Positions 41,739 through 50,515 are shown, counted from the first letter of the stretch. The stretch is DNA of 64,000 nucleotides from Pedobacter miscanthi (GCF_003315595.1 NZ_QNQU01000015.1:1-64000); one strand, 5' to 3'. The notes: generated by a model not told the origin, from the sequence alone. Made by a program: numbers and translations.

Positions 41739-42155
41739 TTATACCTTCGAAAGATGGAATACTCTGCGGTTTTCATCAAGCACCTTTATTTCTACTTTGA
41801 TATGATTTTCGGGCAGTAGTTCTTCTACCCGCTCGGGCCACTCGATTAAACAGATGCCCCCGCCGTAAAAATATTCTTCATAGCCCAGGTCGTAGGCTTC
41901 ACGGATATCTTTAATACGGTAGAAATCGAAATGGAATACCGATCCGTTAGGGCTTTCATATTCGTTAACGATAGAATAAGTTGGGCTCGAAACTACATCG
42001 GTTACGCCCAGCGCAGCACAAAAAGTTTTAATAAAAGTGGTTTTGCCTGCACCCATATCACCTTCAAAAATGAAGACCTTTTCGGTACCTGCAAAATCTT
42101 TAAGTTTTGTAGCAACTTTTGCTAAATCAGGAAGATTTTCAACGGAAATTGTCAT
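41739..42155 (-). CDS. tsaE: TsaE, tRNA threonylcarbamoyladenosine biosynthesis ATPase
   Basis: A 138-residue ATPase of the t6A37 synthesis complex with TsaB and TsaD. Walker A is GDMGAGKTTFIK, then the family motif VSSPTYSIVNEY and LIEWPERVEELLPENH at the end. Length is normal. It is 9 bases downstream of a small membrane protein gene on the same strand. Confidence 0.94.
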   Translation of the reverse strand: MTISVENLPDLAKVATKLKDFAGTEKVFIFEGDMGAGKTTFIKTFCAALGVTDVVSSPTYSIVNEYESPNGSVFHFDFYRIKDIREAYDLGYEEYFYGGGICLIEWPERVEELLPENHIKVEIKVLDENRRVFHLSKV

Positions 42156-42164
42156 TAGAAAGAA

Positions 42165-42401
42165 TTAGCCTTTAAAGTACAGGCCGATAATCATTAAAGC
42201 CAACGCTATAAATAAGCCAACAAACCATTTAATCATATCCGTTTTAGCATTTGCCAAATCTTCTTTAAAAGCCAAATGGGTTGTTTTATCTACAACAGAT
42301 TTATCAACTTTCGCCTCGATATAACTGGTCAACTGCTCTGCAGTATCCTTGTCAAGCTTTTCGCTCAAAAGTGCATATAGTTGAGTTATCGATATATTCA
42401 T
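42165..42401 (-). CDS. Small coiled-coil membrane protein
   Basis: A 78-residue protein with a helical, charged N-terminus (AEQLTSYIEAKVDKSVVDK) and a single C-terminal membrane helix (about 58-75). This is the pattern of DUF1640-like small proteins. Function unknown. It is 9 bases upstream of tsaE. Confidence 0.7.
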   Translation of the reverse strand: MNISITQLYALLSEKLDKDTAEQLTSYIEAKVDKSVVDKTTHLAFKEDLANAKTDMIKWFVGLFIALALMIIGLYFKG

Positions 42402-42530
42402 GTTGTTTAAAATCTAACTAAAATTAAGAATAATGCTTCAGTTTAACAAAATATAGGGGTAATTCTATTGTAATAGTTGTTGTAAAGGCAAAAGTAATAC
42501 TTAATTGTATTGCTTTTGCCTATTATATAT

Positions 42531-42650
42531 CGTCATTTATCGACTGCATACTATCCTTCCTCTCGACTGGAACGCCCGCCTGCATCGGGCAGGGAGAGAT
42601 CTACCTCGAGATAGATTTCTCGACTGCGCTGCTCTCCGCTTGAAATGACG
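42531..42650. repeat. Interspersed cgtcat/atgacg repeat, copy 4
   Basis: A 120-base copy with left end cgtcatttatcgact and right end TGAAATGACG; the inside has an extra block with cgcccgcctgcatcgggc. It lies just beyond the porX stop codon. Confidence 0.7.
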
Positions 42651-42669
42651 AGATTATGAGCGGAGTAAA

Positions 42670-44223
42670 CTACCTCGGCGAATAAGTTACTACAGGAATA
42701 ATCATTTCCTCAAGCGAAATCCCCCCATGCTGAAAAGTTTCATTATAATAGTTTACAAACTGATTGTAGTTGTTCGGGTAAACGAAATAACTATCTTCCC
42801 TAGCAAATATGTAACTGCTACTAATATTGATCTTTGGTAATAAAGCATCATGAGGATTTTTAATCAAAAACACCTCTTTTGCATTAAAATTAAGGTTTCT
42901 ACCCTGTTTATATCTTAAATTGGTGTTGGTACTCCTATCGCCAATCACTTTAACCGGTTTTTTAACCCGGATGGTACCATGATCTGTTGTAATAATCACT
43001 TTTACCTGTTTTTGAGAGATTTTTTTCAACAAATCCCACAGTGGCGAATGCTCAAACCACGATAAAGTTAACGAGCGGTAAGCCGCATCATCATTTGCCA
43101 GCTCGCGTATCATCTGCATATCGGTACGGGCATGGCTCAGCATATCCACAAAGTTGAAAACAATGGCATTAAAATCGTTCTGCAACAGGTTATTGGTTTG
43201 ATCTACCAGATCTTTCCCCTGCTCAAAGGTGAGGATTTTATGATAACTAAATTTACAGTCTTTTCTTAAACTGCGTTTAATATTATCGGCTAAAAAAGCC
43301 TCCTCGTGCATGTTTTTTCCACCTTCATCATCATCGTTCTGCCAAAGTTGCGGGAAACGTTTTTCCATATCCAAAGGCATCATGCCCGAGAAAATAGCAT
43401 TACGCGCATATTGGGTTGCTGTTGGCAAAATACTCGTATACATATCCTCTTCATCGATCCTGAAATATTCGGAAATTAGCGGATTGATGATTTTCCATTG
43501 ATCGTAACGGAGGTTATCAATCAAAATAAAAAATACGGGTGTATTATCATTAATTAAAGGAAAGGCTTTTTTCTTTAACAATTCGTTCGAAAGCAAAGGT
43601 GCTTTATCCTTATTCTTGATCCAGTCGAGGTAATTTTCTTCGATAAATTTGGTAAACTGGGTATTGGCTTCCTGTTTTTGCATGGTTAAAATCTCATGCA
43701 TTTGCGGATCGTCTAATTTTTCTAATTCCAGCTCCCAGAAAACGATTTTTTTATAAACATCAATCCACTCTTCGTAATTTAGTCTATCGCCTAAGGTCAT
43801 ACCCAAACGGCGGAAATCCTGCTGGTATGCCATCGATGTTTTTTCGCTTACCAAACGTTTATTATCGATCAGTTTTTTAATGGTAAGCAAAACCTGTTTT
43901 GGATTTACCGGTTTAATCAGGTAATCATCAATTTTACTACCAATCGCATCTTCCATCAGGTTTTCTTCCTCACTTTTCGTGATCAGGACCACCGGCACAT
44001 CGGGATTTAAGTTTTTAATGGCCGAAAGTGTTTCGATACCGCTCATTCCCGGCATGTTTTCATCGAGGAAAACAAGGTCGAAGTGTGCCTTTCCGAATGC
44101 TTCCAAAGCATCGTTTCCATTGGTAAATGTGGTTACATTATAACCTTTATCATTCAACAATAATATATGTGGTTTTAACAGGTCGATTTCATCGTCGGCC
44201 CATAATATTTTGGTTTCTTGCAT
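42670..44223 (-). CDS. porX: PorX, response regulator with PglZ phosphodiesterase domain
   Basis: A 517-residue regulator of the type IX secretion system and gliding in Bacteroidota. The N-terminal receiver has LWADDEIDLL and acceptor Asp54 in LVFLDENMPGMSG. A helical linker (about 125-200) leads to a PglZ/alkaline phosphatase domain with FFILIDNLRYDQWK (metal site and nucleophile region), FNFVDMLSHAR and IITTDHGTIRV. In P. gingivalis it works with the kinase PorY and sigma factor SigP, none of which is adjacent here. It is divergent from the HD gene at 44335. Confidence 0.93.
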   Translation of the reverse strand: MQETKILWADDEIDLLKPHILLLNDKGYNVTTFTNGNDALEAFGKAHFDLVFLDENMPGMSGIETLSAIKNLNPDVPVVLITKSEEENLMEDAIGSKIDDYLIKPVNPKQVLLTIKKLIDNKRLVSEKTSMAYQQDFRRLGMTLGDRLNYEEWIDVYKKIVFWELELEKLDDPQMHEILTMQKQEANTQFTKFIEENYLDWIKNKDKAPLLSNELLKKKAFPLINDNTPVFFILIDNLRYDQWKIINPLISEYFRIDEEDMYTSILPTATQYARNAIFSGMMPLDMEKRFPQLWQNDDDEGGKNMHEEAFLADNIKRSLRKDCKFSYHKILTFEQGKDLVDQTNNLLQNDFNAIVFNFVDMLSHARTDMQMIRELANDDAAYRSLTLSWFEHSPLWDLLKKISQKQVKVIITTDHGTIRVKKPVKVIGDRSTNTNLRYKQGRNLNFNAKEVFLIKNPHDALLPKINISSSYIFAREDSYFVYPNNYNQFVNYYNETFQHGGISLEEMIIPVVTYSPR

Positions 44224-44334
44224 TTTTTTGTAAAAATAGATAAGTATTGCCCTTTAATTTTGGCAGGTAAATCAAACTGTGAATAAAAATAGCAATTTTT
44301 GTACCGTATCTATCTATTTAACTATTTTTAACGA

Positions 44335-45558
44335 TTGAACAAGAAGAAAATAATAAATGATCCGGTTTACGGTTTCATCAGTATTCCATCAGAACTGGTT
44401 TATGATGTGATTTCGCATCCCTATTTCCAGCGGTTGCGTTACATTAAACAGCTGGGGATGACCCATTTGGTATATCCGGGCGCTTTACACACCCGTTTTC
44501 ACCATGCATTGGGTGCCATGCATTTAATGAGTTTGGCCATCAATCTTTTAAAAAGTAAAGGACACAGCATTACCGAGGGTGAAGAAGAAGCCGCCATTTT
44601 GGCCATTTTACTACACGATATCGGCCACGGACCATTTTCTCATGCTTTAGAACATTCGTTGGTTACCGGCATCAGGCATGAAGATATTTCAGCAAAGCTG
44701 ATGAACGACCTTAATATCCATTTCGAAGGCCGTTTAAGCCATGCAATCGAGATCTTTAATGGTACCTATCACAAAAAGTTTCTTCATCAGCTCATTTCAG
44801 GTCAGCTGGATCTGGATAGGATGGATTATTTAAACCGCGACAGTTTTTTTACAGGCGTAAGTGAGGGCGTAATCAGTTTCGACAGGATTATCAAAATGTT
44901 TAACGTACATGATGATGACCTAGTAATTGAAGAAAAAGGAATTTATTCAATCGAAAAGTTTTTAATTGCCCGCAGGCTGATGTACTGGCAGGTTTATTTG
45001 CATAAAACGGTAATATCGGGCGAAATGATTTTGGTGAAATTATTGGAGCGTGCCAAAGAACTTTCTGCTGCCGGCACTGAATTATTTGCTTCGCCATCAC
45101 TAAACCACTTCTTAAAAAACGATATAAACGAGGCCAATTTCTTTTCGCAGCATGAAAACCTGGAGCATTTCACCAATCTGGATGATCAGGATATTTACGC
45201 AGCCGTTAAAGTCTGGACCAAACATCCCGATAAAATTTTGTCTACGCTTTGTAAAATGCTTACCTCGCGTAATCTTTATAAAGTAGAAATGGGCAACGAA
45301 AAAGTGGGTGCCGATCGTCTTAACTTTTTGCAGGATGCTGCCATTAATTTACTGGAAATTAAACCTGAAGAGGCAAGGTATTTTGTTTTTACCGATTCTA
45401 TCCAGAACCGGGCATACAACGCTGGGGTGGGTAATATCAAGATTTTGATGAAAAATAACGATATTGTAGATATTGCAAAGGCATCAGATTTATCCAATCT
45501 CGAGTCGCTACAAAAAACCGTTGAAAAATATATCCTCTGTTACCCCAGGGGCATTTAA
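44335..45558 (+). CDS. HD domain phosphohydrolase
   Basis: A 407-residue HD-superfamily enzyme. RFHHALGAMHLM and AILLHDIGHGPFSHALEH carry the metal-binding H...HD...D pattern, then SGQLDLDRMDYLNRDSFFTG. This layout matches the YdhJ/SAMHD1-like family of dNTP triphosphohydrolase relatives; the substrate is not known for the Bacteroidota group. The start is a TTG at 44335, since the strongly conserved entry NDPVYGFISIP begins a few residues later and no ATG precedes it. Confidence 0.88.
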   Translation: MNKKKIINDPVYGFISIPSELVYDVISHPYFQRLRYIKQLGMTHLVYPGALHTRFHHALGAMHLMSLAINLLKSKGHSITEGEEEAAILAILLHDIGHGPFSHALEHSLVTGIRHEDISAKLMNDLNIHFEGRLSHAIEIFNGTYHKKFLHQLISGQLDLDRMDYLNRDSFFTGVSEGVISFDRIIKMFNVHDDDLVIEEKGIYSIEKFLIARRLMYWQVYLHKTVISGEMILVKLLERAKELSAAGTELFASPSLNHFLKNDINEANFFSQHENLEHFTNLDDQDIYAAVKVWTKHPDKILSTLCKMLTSRNLYKVEMGNEKVGADRLNFLQDAAINLLEIKPEEARYFVFTDSIQNRAYNAGVGNIKILMKNNDIVDIAKASDLSNLESLQKTVEKYILCYPRGI

Positions 45559-45645
45559 GCTTATTTAACAAAATATTTAACTTTTACTGCCGTTTTAAGT
45601 CTTATAATTGTGTAAAATATACACAGCTTAACTCTAGCAGGTTTT

Positions 45646-45676
45646 TTTGTTCATATCAATTTAACATATACCTTTG
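45646..45676 (+). promoter_or_regulatory. Promoter of the lipid A operon
   Basis: TTTG at 45646-45649, a 19-base spacer and TACCTTTG at 45669-45676 match the Bacteroidota consensus exactly. The ATG of lpxD starts 5 bases after the -7 box, so the transcript must begin at or right before the start codon: leaderless or nearly so. Confidence 0.75.
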
Positions 45677-45680
45677 TACG

Positions 45681-46757
45681 ATGCAATTTACTGCCACGCA
45701 GATAAGTCAGTTTTTAAACGGTTCCATTGATGGAAACCCTGATGTAGCCGTTACCGAACTTTCGAAGATAGAAGACGGGAAAGAAGGCTCTTTGTCTTTT
45801 CTTTCCAACCCTAAGTACGAAAACTTTTTGTATTCTACTCAGGCGTCGGTTGTTATCGTATCAAAAGATTTCGCTCCCACACAGCCTTATACCAGCACTC
45901 TAATCCGTGTTGAAAATCCGTACAGCGCCTTTACCATTTTACTCGATAAATATAACGAAGCGGTAAATGCACAAAAAGCGCAATCGGGCATTGATAAACT
46001 GGCCTTTGTACATCCAACTGCCAAAATTGGTAAAAACGTATTTATTGATGCTTTTGCTTATGTGGCCGAGAATGTAGAAATCGGTGATGGCTGTAAAATA
46101 AACGCTCAGACTTTTATTGGCGAAAATTCTAAAATCGGCGAAAACAGCACCTTTTTTCCCGGGGTAAAAATCTACCATCATTCAGTAATCGGGAAAAGGG
46201 TTACCATCCATTCAAATACCGTTATTGGAAGCGATGGATTTGGTTTTGCACCTCAAAAAGATGGTACTTATAATAAAATCCCGCAGATTGGAAATGTCAT
46301 TATCGAAGATGATGTAGAAATCGGTGCCAACACTACGGTAGACCGTGCCACAATGGGATCTACCATCGTAAAAAAAGGTGCCAAAATTGATAACCTGATC
46401 CAGATTGCACACAATGTAGAAATTGGCGAAAACACCGTTTTGGCAGCACAATCGGGCATATCGGGCAGTACTAAAGTTGGCCCTAACAGCGTGGTAGGCG
46501 GCCAGGTGGGTATTGCAGGGCATTTAACCCTTGCAAAAGGCACACAGATTGGTGCACAGGCAGGCATAAACTTTAACATTACAGAAGAAAATAAACAATG
46601 GCACGGAAGTCCGGCGCAGCCTTTGCGCAACTGGATGCGTGCTTCCGTAATTTTCAAGCATCTCCCGGATGTAGAAAAAAGAATAAACGCGCTCGAAGAG
46701 GAATTGAAAAAGCTTACAGCTGAACTGGAAAAGAATACAATAAACAATGAACGTTAG
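45681..46757 (+). CDS. lpxD: LpxD, UDP-3-O-acylglucosamine N-acyltransferase
   Basis: Third step of lipid A synthesis: N-acylation of UDP-3-O-acyl-glucosamine in the cytoplasm. The 358-residue product has the N-terminal uridine-binding domain (1-105, SLSFLSNPKYENFLY), then a left-handed beta helix of hexapeptide repeats (about 110-310), with the catalytic His in IQIAHNVEIGENT, and a C-terminal helix. It overlaps lpxC by 11 bases. Confidence 0.97.
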   Translation: MQFTATQISQFLNGSIDGNPDVAVTELSKIEDGKEGSLSFLSNPKYENFLYSTQASVVIVSKDFAPTQPYTSTLIRVENPYSAFTILLDKYNEAVNAQKAQSGIDKLAFVHPTAKIGKNVFIDAFAYVAENVEIGDGCKINAQTFIGENSKIGENSTFFPGVKIYHHSVIGKRVTIHSNTVIGSDGFGFAPQKDGTYNKIPQIGNVIIEDDVEIGANTTVDRATMGSTIVKKGAKIDNLIQIAHNVEIGENTVLAAQSGISGSTKVGPNSVVGGQVGIAGHLTLAKGTQIGAQAGINFNITEENKQWHGSPAQPLRNWMRASVIFKHLPDVEKRINALEEELKKLTAELEKNTINNER

Positions 46758-48159
46758 ACAAAAAACGATTAAACAGGAAATATCGGCATCTGGAGTTGGT
46801 TTACACACAGGCGCCAATGTTACTTTAACATTTTGCCCGGCCCCCGAAAATCATGGCTTTAAATTTCAGCGTATTGATTTAGATGGCCATCCGATTATTG
46901 AAGCAGATGCTGATAACGTAACCGATACTTCACGCGGAACAACCCTTACCCAAAACGGGGCAAGCGTAAGCACTGTAGAACACGTAATGGCTTCTTTAGT
47001 GGGTATGGATCTTGATAACGTGCTCATTAAATTAGACGGACCTGAAACACCGATTATGGACGGTAGTTCTATCCAGTTTGTTGATTTACTGGAAGAAGTA
47101 GGTACCGTTGAACAAAATGCAGATCGCGAATACTTTACCATTCCCCATAACATTACCTATACCGAAGAAGATAGAAAAGTAGAAATTGTGGCCATGCCGT
47201 TAGACGATTATCGTTTTACCTGCATGATCGATTATAACTCTCCTGTTTTGGGCAGTCAGCATGCTGGCATTAATACCATTGCAGAGTTTAAAAAAGAAAT
47301 TGCTTCCTGCCGTACTTTCTGTTTCTTACACGAATTGGAATACCAGTTATCGCACAATTTAATTAAGGGTGGCGATTTAAATAACGCCATTGTAATTGTA
47401 GATAAAGAAGTTACCAAAGATGAATTAAGCCATCTGGCAAAATTATTTAACCGCAAAGACATTGATGTTGCCCCACAAGGCATTTTGAACAACATGGAAC
47501 TGCGTTACCAGAACGAGCCTGCCCGCCATAAACTTTTGGATATGATTGGTGATTTGGCGCTGGTAGGTATGCACTTAAAAGGCCACATTATGGCTGCACG
47601 CCCGGGCCATGCTGCAAACGTTGCTTTTGCCAAAAAGATTAAAGCGGCCATTAAAAAAGAAAAAAACAAAAAAATACAAAAAGTATACGATCCGAATGCA
47701 AAACCATTGTTTGACGTAGTGAAAATAATGGAAATTTTGCCGCACCGTCAGCCATTTTTGTTCGTTGATAAAATTCTGGAACTTTCTAAAAACCATGTGG
47801 TAGGCGTTAAAAACGTAACCATGAATGAAGAATTTTTCAAAGGCCACTTTCCTGGTGCTCCCGTATTTCCGGGCGTATTGCAGATTGAGGCTATGGCACA
47901 GGTAGGCGGAATTCTCGTACTTTGTACCGTTCCGGATCCCGAAAATTACCTTACCTATTTCTTAAAGATAGACAACGTGCGCTTTAGGGCACAAGTGCTT
48001 CCGGGCGATACCATTGTTTTCCGTTGCGATTTACTCGAACCGATCAGAAGGGGAATTGCCCAGATGAAAGGCGTAGGTATGGTTGGCGAAAAAATAGTGG
48101 TAGAAGCCGAAATGATGGCTCAAATTTCAAAAGTTAAACAAGCAGAACCCGCCCAATAA
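46747..48159 (+). CDS. lpxC/fabZ: LpxC-FabZ fusion: UDP-3-O-acyl-GlcNAc deacetylase / 3-hydroxyacyl-ACP dehydratase
   Basis: A 470-residue bifunctional protein. The first ~300 residues are LpxC, the committed, zinc-dependent step of lipid A synthesis: STVEHVMASLVGMDLDN with the first zinc His, LDGPETPIMDGSS, and HKLLDMIGDLALVG with the later His and Asp ligands. From about 320 FabZ begins: ILPHRQPFLFVDKI with the catalytic His, and GHFPGAPVFPGVLQIEAMAQ with the Glu. FabZ supplies the fatty acid pathway that competes with LpxC for 3-hydroxyacyl-ACP, so the fusion fixes the ratio of the two. The fusion is known throughout Bacteroidota. Confidence 0.97.
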   Translation: MNVRQKTIKQEISASGVGLHTGANVTLTFCPAPENHGFKFQRIDLDGHPIIEADADNVTDTSRGTTLTQNGASVSTVEHVMASLVGMDLDNVLIKLDGPETPIMDGSSIQFVDLLEEVGTVEQNADREYFTIPHNITYTEEDRKVEIVAMPLDDYRFTCMIDYNSPVLGSQHAGINTIAEFKKEIASCRTFCFLHELEYQLSHNLIKGGDLNNAIVIVDKEVTKDELSHLAKLFNRKDIDVAPQGILNNMELRYQNEPARHKLLDMIGDLALVGMHLKGHIMAARPGHAANVAFAKKIKAAIKKEKNKKIQKVYDPNAKPLFDVVKIMEILPHRQPFLFVDKILELSKNHVVGVKNVTMNEEFFKGHFPGAPVFPGVLQIEAMAQVGGILVLCTVPDPENYLTYFLKIDNVRFRAQVLPGDTIVFRCDLLEPIRRGIAQMKGVGMVGEKIVVEAEMMAQISKVKQAEPAQ

Positions 48160-48944
48160 TGATACAACCTTTAGCATACATACACCCTCAGGCAAAAATT
48201 GCCGAAAATGTGGTAATCGAACCCTTTGTTGTAATCCATAAAGACGTTGTAATTGGGGAAGGTACCTGGATCGGATCGAACGTTACCATTATGGACGGCG
48301 CTCGTATCGGTAAAAACTGCCGCATTTTTCCTGGTGCTGTAATTTCTGGTGAGCCTCAGGATTTAAAATTTGCCGGTGAGGTTACTACGGCCGAAATTGG
48401 CGATAATACCACCATCCGCGAGTGTGTAACCATTAACCGCGGCACTAAAGATAAATGGAAAACCGTTATCGGCAGCAATTGCCTTATCCAGGCTTATTCG
48501 CACATTGCACACGATTGTGAGGTTGGAAATAACTGTATTTTTTCAAACAGCACCACCTTAGCGGGTCACATCACCATTGGCAACAATGTGGTTCTGGCTG
48601 GCCTGGTTGCTATACATCAATTTGTTAAAGTAGGCTCTTACGCTTTTGTAACTGGTGGTTCACTGGTACGTAAAGATGTTCCCCCTTATGTTAAAGCTGC
48701 CCGCGAACCACTTTCTTACGCCGGTATCAACTCAGTTGGTTTGCGCAGAAGAGGTTTTACCAACGAGCAGATTGATGAGATACAGGAAATTTACCGAGTG
48801 CTTTTTGTAAAACACAATAACGTAACCAAAGCTTTGGATATGATCGAAGCCGAATTTAAACCAACGGAAATCCGTGATGAAATTGTTGATTTTATCCGAA
48901 ATTCTAACCGTGGGGTAATGAAGGGCTTTGGGATGGGCAGTTAA
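48159..48944 (+). CDS. lpxA: LpxA, UDP-N-acetylglucosamine O-acyltransferase
   Basis: First step of lipid A synthesis: transfers 3-hydroxyacyl from ACP to UDP-GlcNAc. A 261-residue protein with a left-handed beta helix (about 1-190) and a helical C-terminus. The catalytic His lies in AYSHIAHDCEVG, and AGLVAIHQFVKVG is well conserved; SGEPQDLKFAGE binds UDP-GlcNAc. It starts on the last base of the lpxC/fabZ stop codon (TAATG). Confidence 0.97.
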   Translation: MIQPLAYIHPQAKIAENVVIEPFVVIHKDVVIGEGTWIGSNVTIMDGARIGKNCRIFPGAVISGEPQDLKFAGEVTTAEIGDNTTIRECVTINRGTKDKWKTVIGSNCLIQAYSHIAHDCEVGNNCIFSNSTTLAGHITIGNNVVLAGLVAIHQFVKVGSYAFVTGGSLVRKDVPPYVKAAREPLSYAGINSVGLRRRGFTNEQIDEIQEIYRVLFVKHNNVTKALDMIEAEFKPTEIRDEIVDFIRNSNRGVMKGFGMGS

Positions 48945-48985
48945 GCGAAAAGCTTAAAGACCAAAGTCAAAACTTTTATTAATAA

Positions 48986-49468
48986 ATGAGTGATATAACG
49001 CTAATCAGAACTGATTCAGACAATGCCGATTTTAGAAAATTGGTGGCTTTGCTGGATCAGGATTTAGCCGTTAGGGATGGCGATGATCATACTTTTTATG
49101 CGCAATTTAATAAGGTTGATGCCATTAAAGAAGTGATTGTTGCCTATCAGAATAATGTACCTGTTGCCTGCGGCGCAATAAAGCCCTTCTCTGGCCATGA
49201 GGCCGAAGTAAAAAGGATGTTTGTTCACCCCGATTACCGGAAGCAAGGCATTGCGGCTAAAATTGTAACCGAACTGGAAAACTGGGCAAATGAACTTGGC
49301 TTTACCGCTATAGTATTAGAAACCGGCAAAAAACAACCCGAAGCCATTGCCCTATATCAGAAAATCGGTTACCGCATTACACCAAATTATGGTCAGTACA
49401 TTGGTGTTGATAACAGTGTGTGCATGGTTAAAGCATTAAACGCCAAACACCCAACGCCAAACGCTTAA
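48986..49468 (+). CDS. GNAT family N-acetyltransferase
   Basis: A 160-residue GCN5-type acetyltransferase. The acetyl-CoA binding motif A is VKRMFVHPDYRKQGIAAKI, followed by LETGKKQPEAIALYQKIGYRI. The substrate is unknown. The last ten codons (NAKHPTPNA) are made of an intergenic repeat word (cgccaaacacccaacgcc), so the gene appears to have run into a repeat that now forms its C-terminus. It is 41 bases after lpxA and 5 bases before the ABC ATPase. Confidence 0.9.
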   Translation: MSDITLIRTDSDNADFRKLVALLDQDLAVRDGDDHTFYAQFNKVDAIKEVIVAYQNNVPVACGAIKPFSGHEAEVKRMFVHPDYRKQGIAAKIVTELENWANELGFTAIVLETGKKQPEAIALYQKIGYRITPNYGQYIGVDNSVCMVKALNAKHPTPNA

Positions 49469-49473
49469 CCCAA

Positions 49474-50088
49474 ATGAACATCTCTTTACAAAATGTTGGC
49501 AGAAGGTTTAACAAAGAATGGATCTTCAGGAATTTAAGTACCGAATTTTCATCTGGTAACAGCTATGCCATATTGGGACCAAACGGTTCGGGTAAATCAA
49601 CATTGTTAAGTGTTTTAAATGGGAGCCTCTCTCCTTCCGAAGGAAAAATTACATTTTCGGATACAGCAGAAATACCAGTCGAAAATATTTACAGACACAT
49701 CAGTCTCGCAGCCCCATACCTCGAACTGGTTGAAACCTTTACTTTAAAAGAGATCATCGATTTCCATTTTAAGTTTAAAAATTTTGCAGATGGCCTTGAT
49801 GCCAAAAAACTGATCGGCATATTAGGTTTGGAGAAAGCAAAGAATAAAGAAATTAAATACTTCTCATCAGGCATGAAGCAAAGAACCAAACTCGCTTTGG
49901 CCTGTTGCACCGATACTCCAATCTTATTTTTGGATGAACCAACCAGCAATTTAGATGTTCAGGGAATAAACTGGTACCGCGAGCTGATTGAAAATTTCGG
50001 GAAAGACCGTTTAATGATAATCGGATCTAATCAAATACAGGAATACGATTTCTGCACCAATCAAATACAAATATCAGATTATAAGTAG
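49474..50088 (+). CDS. Orphan ABC transporter ATPase with altered H-loop
   Basis: A 204-residue ABC ATPase without permease nearby. Walker A is LGPNGSGKSTLL, the signature FSSGMKQR, Walker B PILFLDEPTSNLD. Where the switch His is expected (as in ..SH..), the sequence reads LMIIGSNQIQEYDF, so the His appears to be Asn or Gln. The length and the cluster with lpx genes suggest an envelope role, for example as part of an exporter encoded elsewhere, but nothing in the sequence names the substrate. Confidence 0.88.
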   Translation: MNISLQNVGRRFNKEWIFRNLSTEFSSGNSYAILGPNGSGKSTLLSVLNGSLSPSEGKITFSDTAEIPVENIYRHISLAAPYLELVETFTLKEIIDFHFKFKNFADGLDAKKLIGILGLEKAKNKEIKYFSSGMKQRTKLALACCTDTPILFLDEPTSNLDVQGINWYRELIENFGKDRLMIIGSNQIQEYDFCTNQIQISDYK

Positions 50089-50166
50089 GTTAACACTTTA
50101 ATCAGTGTATATCACAACGTCTGTTTTGTCATACATTTGTACTAAAAATAAATTTTTCAAAAAATA

Positions 50167-50197
50167 TTTTGCAATTAAGAAATAGTTTGTACCTTTG
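50167..50197 (+). promoter_or_regulatory. Strong promoter upstream of a small RNA candidate
   Basis: TTTTG at 50167-50171, an 18-base spacer and TACCTTTG at 50190-50197 match the Bacteroidota promoter consensus. No start codon follows within 300 bases, so the transcript begins in non-coding sequence. Confidence 0.7.
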
Positions 50198-50202
50198 CAC
50201 CA

Positions 50203-50368
50203 CCAAAAAGAGAAACAATTATTTAATTTATCTCTTCAAGGAAAAGATCATATTTCTCCGCTTTGCGGAATCAGAATATAGCCCTTAAAAGGCAAAGAGT
50301 TTTTCATAGTTTAGTTTGAGGTTTAGGTTGATTATGCCTTTGGAGTGGTTCCCAAAGGCATTTCTTTT
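50203..50368 (+). ncRNA. Candidate small RNA or terminated leader, about 165 nt
   Basis: A consensus promoter ends at 50197 and a textbook terminator (10-bp perfect stem ATGCCTTTGG/CCAAAGGCAT, tail TTCTTTT) spans 50334-50368. Between them are other possible hairpins, such as tccgc-ttt-gcgga nested in atatt/aatat (about 50256-50280) and cctt-aa-aagg (about 50283-50293). No open frame fits. It could be a free sRNA (a 6S-like role is possible but unproven) or a leader whose terminator controls the downstream EF-P genes. A second hairpin (gcgctt/aagcgc, 50384-50404) follows. Confidence 0.55.
50334..50368 (+). terminator. Rho-independent terminator of the small RNA candidate
   Basis: Perfect 10-bp stem ATGCCTTTGG (50334-50343) with CCAAAGGCAT (50352-50361), 8-base loop, then TTCTTTT. 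It is 150 bases ahead of the first EF-P gene. Confidence 0.82.
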
Positions 50369-50515
50369 ATACGGCATTTTTTAGCGCTTTTTTATCGGAA
50401 GCGCAAAAACCAATCAACAAATAACGATTAAACCAATGAATCTATGCCCTTCCAAATCACCATCCATTTTTTTAACTTTGGTTTTTTAAATAACAAAACA
50501 GGATTTTAATATATC

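Noticed and set aside
50203-50368. SRP RNA, tmRNA or RNase P RNA at the small RNA candidate
   Set aside because: The conserved SRP apical sequence, the tmRNA CCA end and the size of RNase P RNA are all absent.
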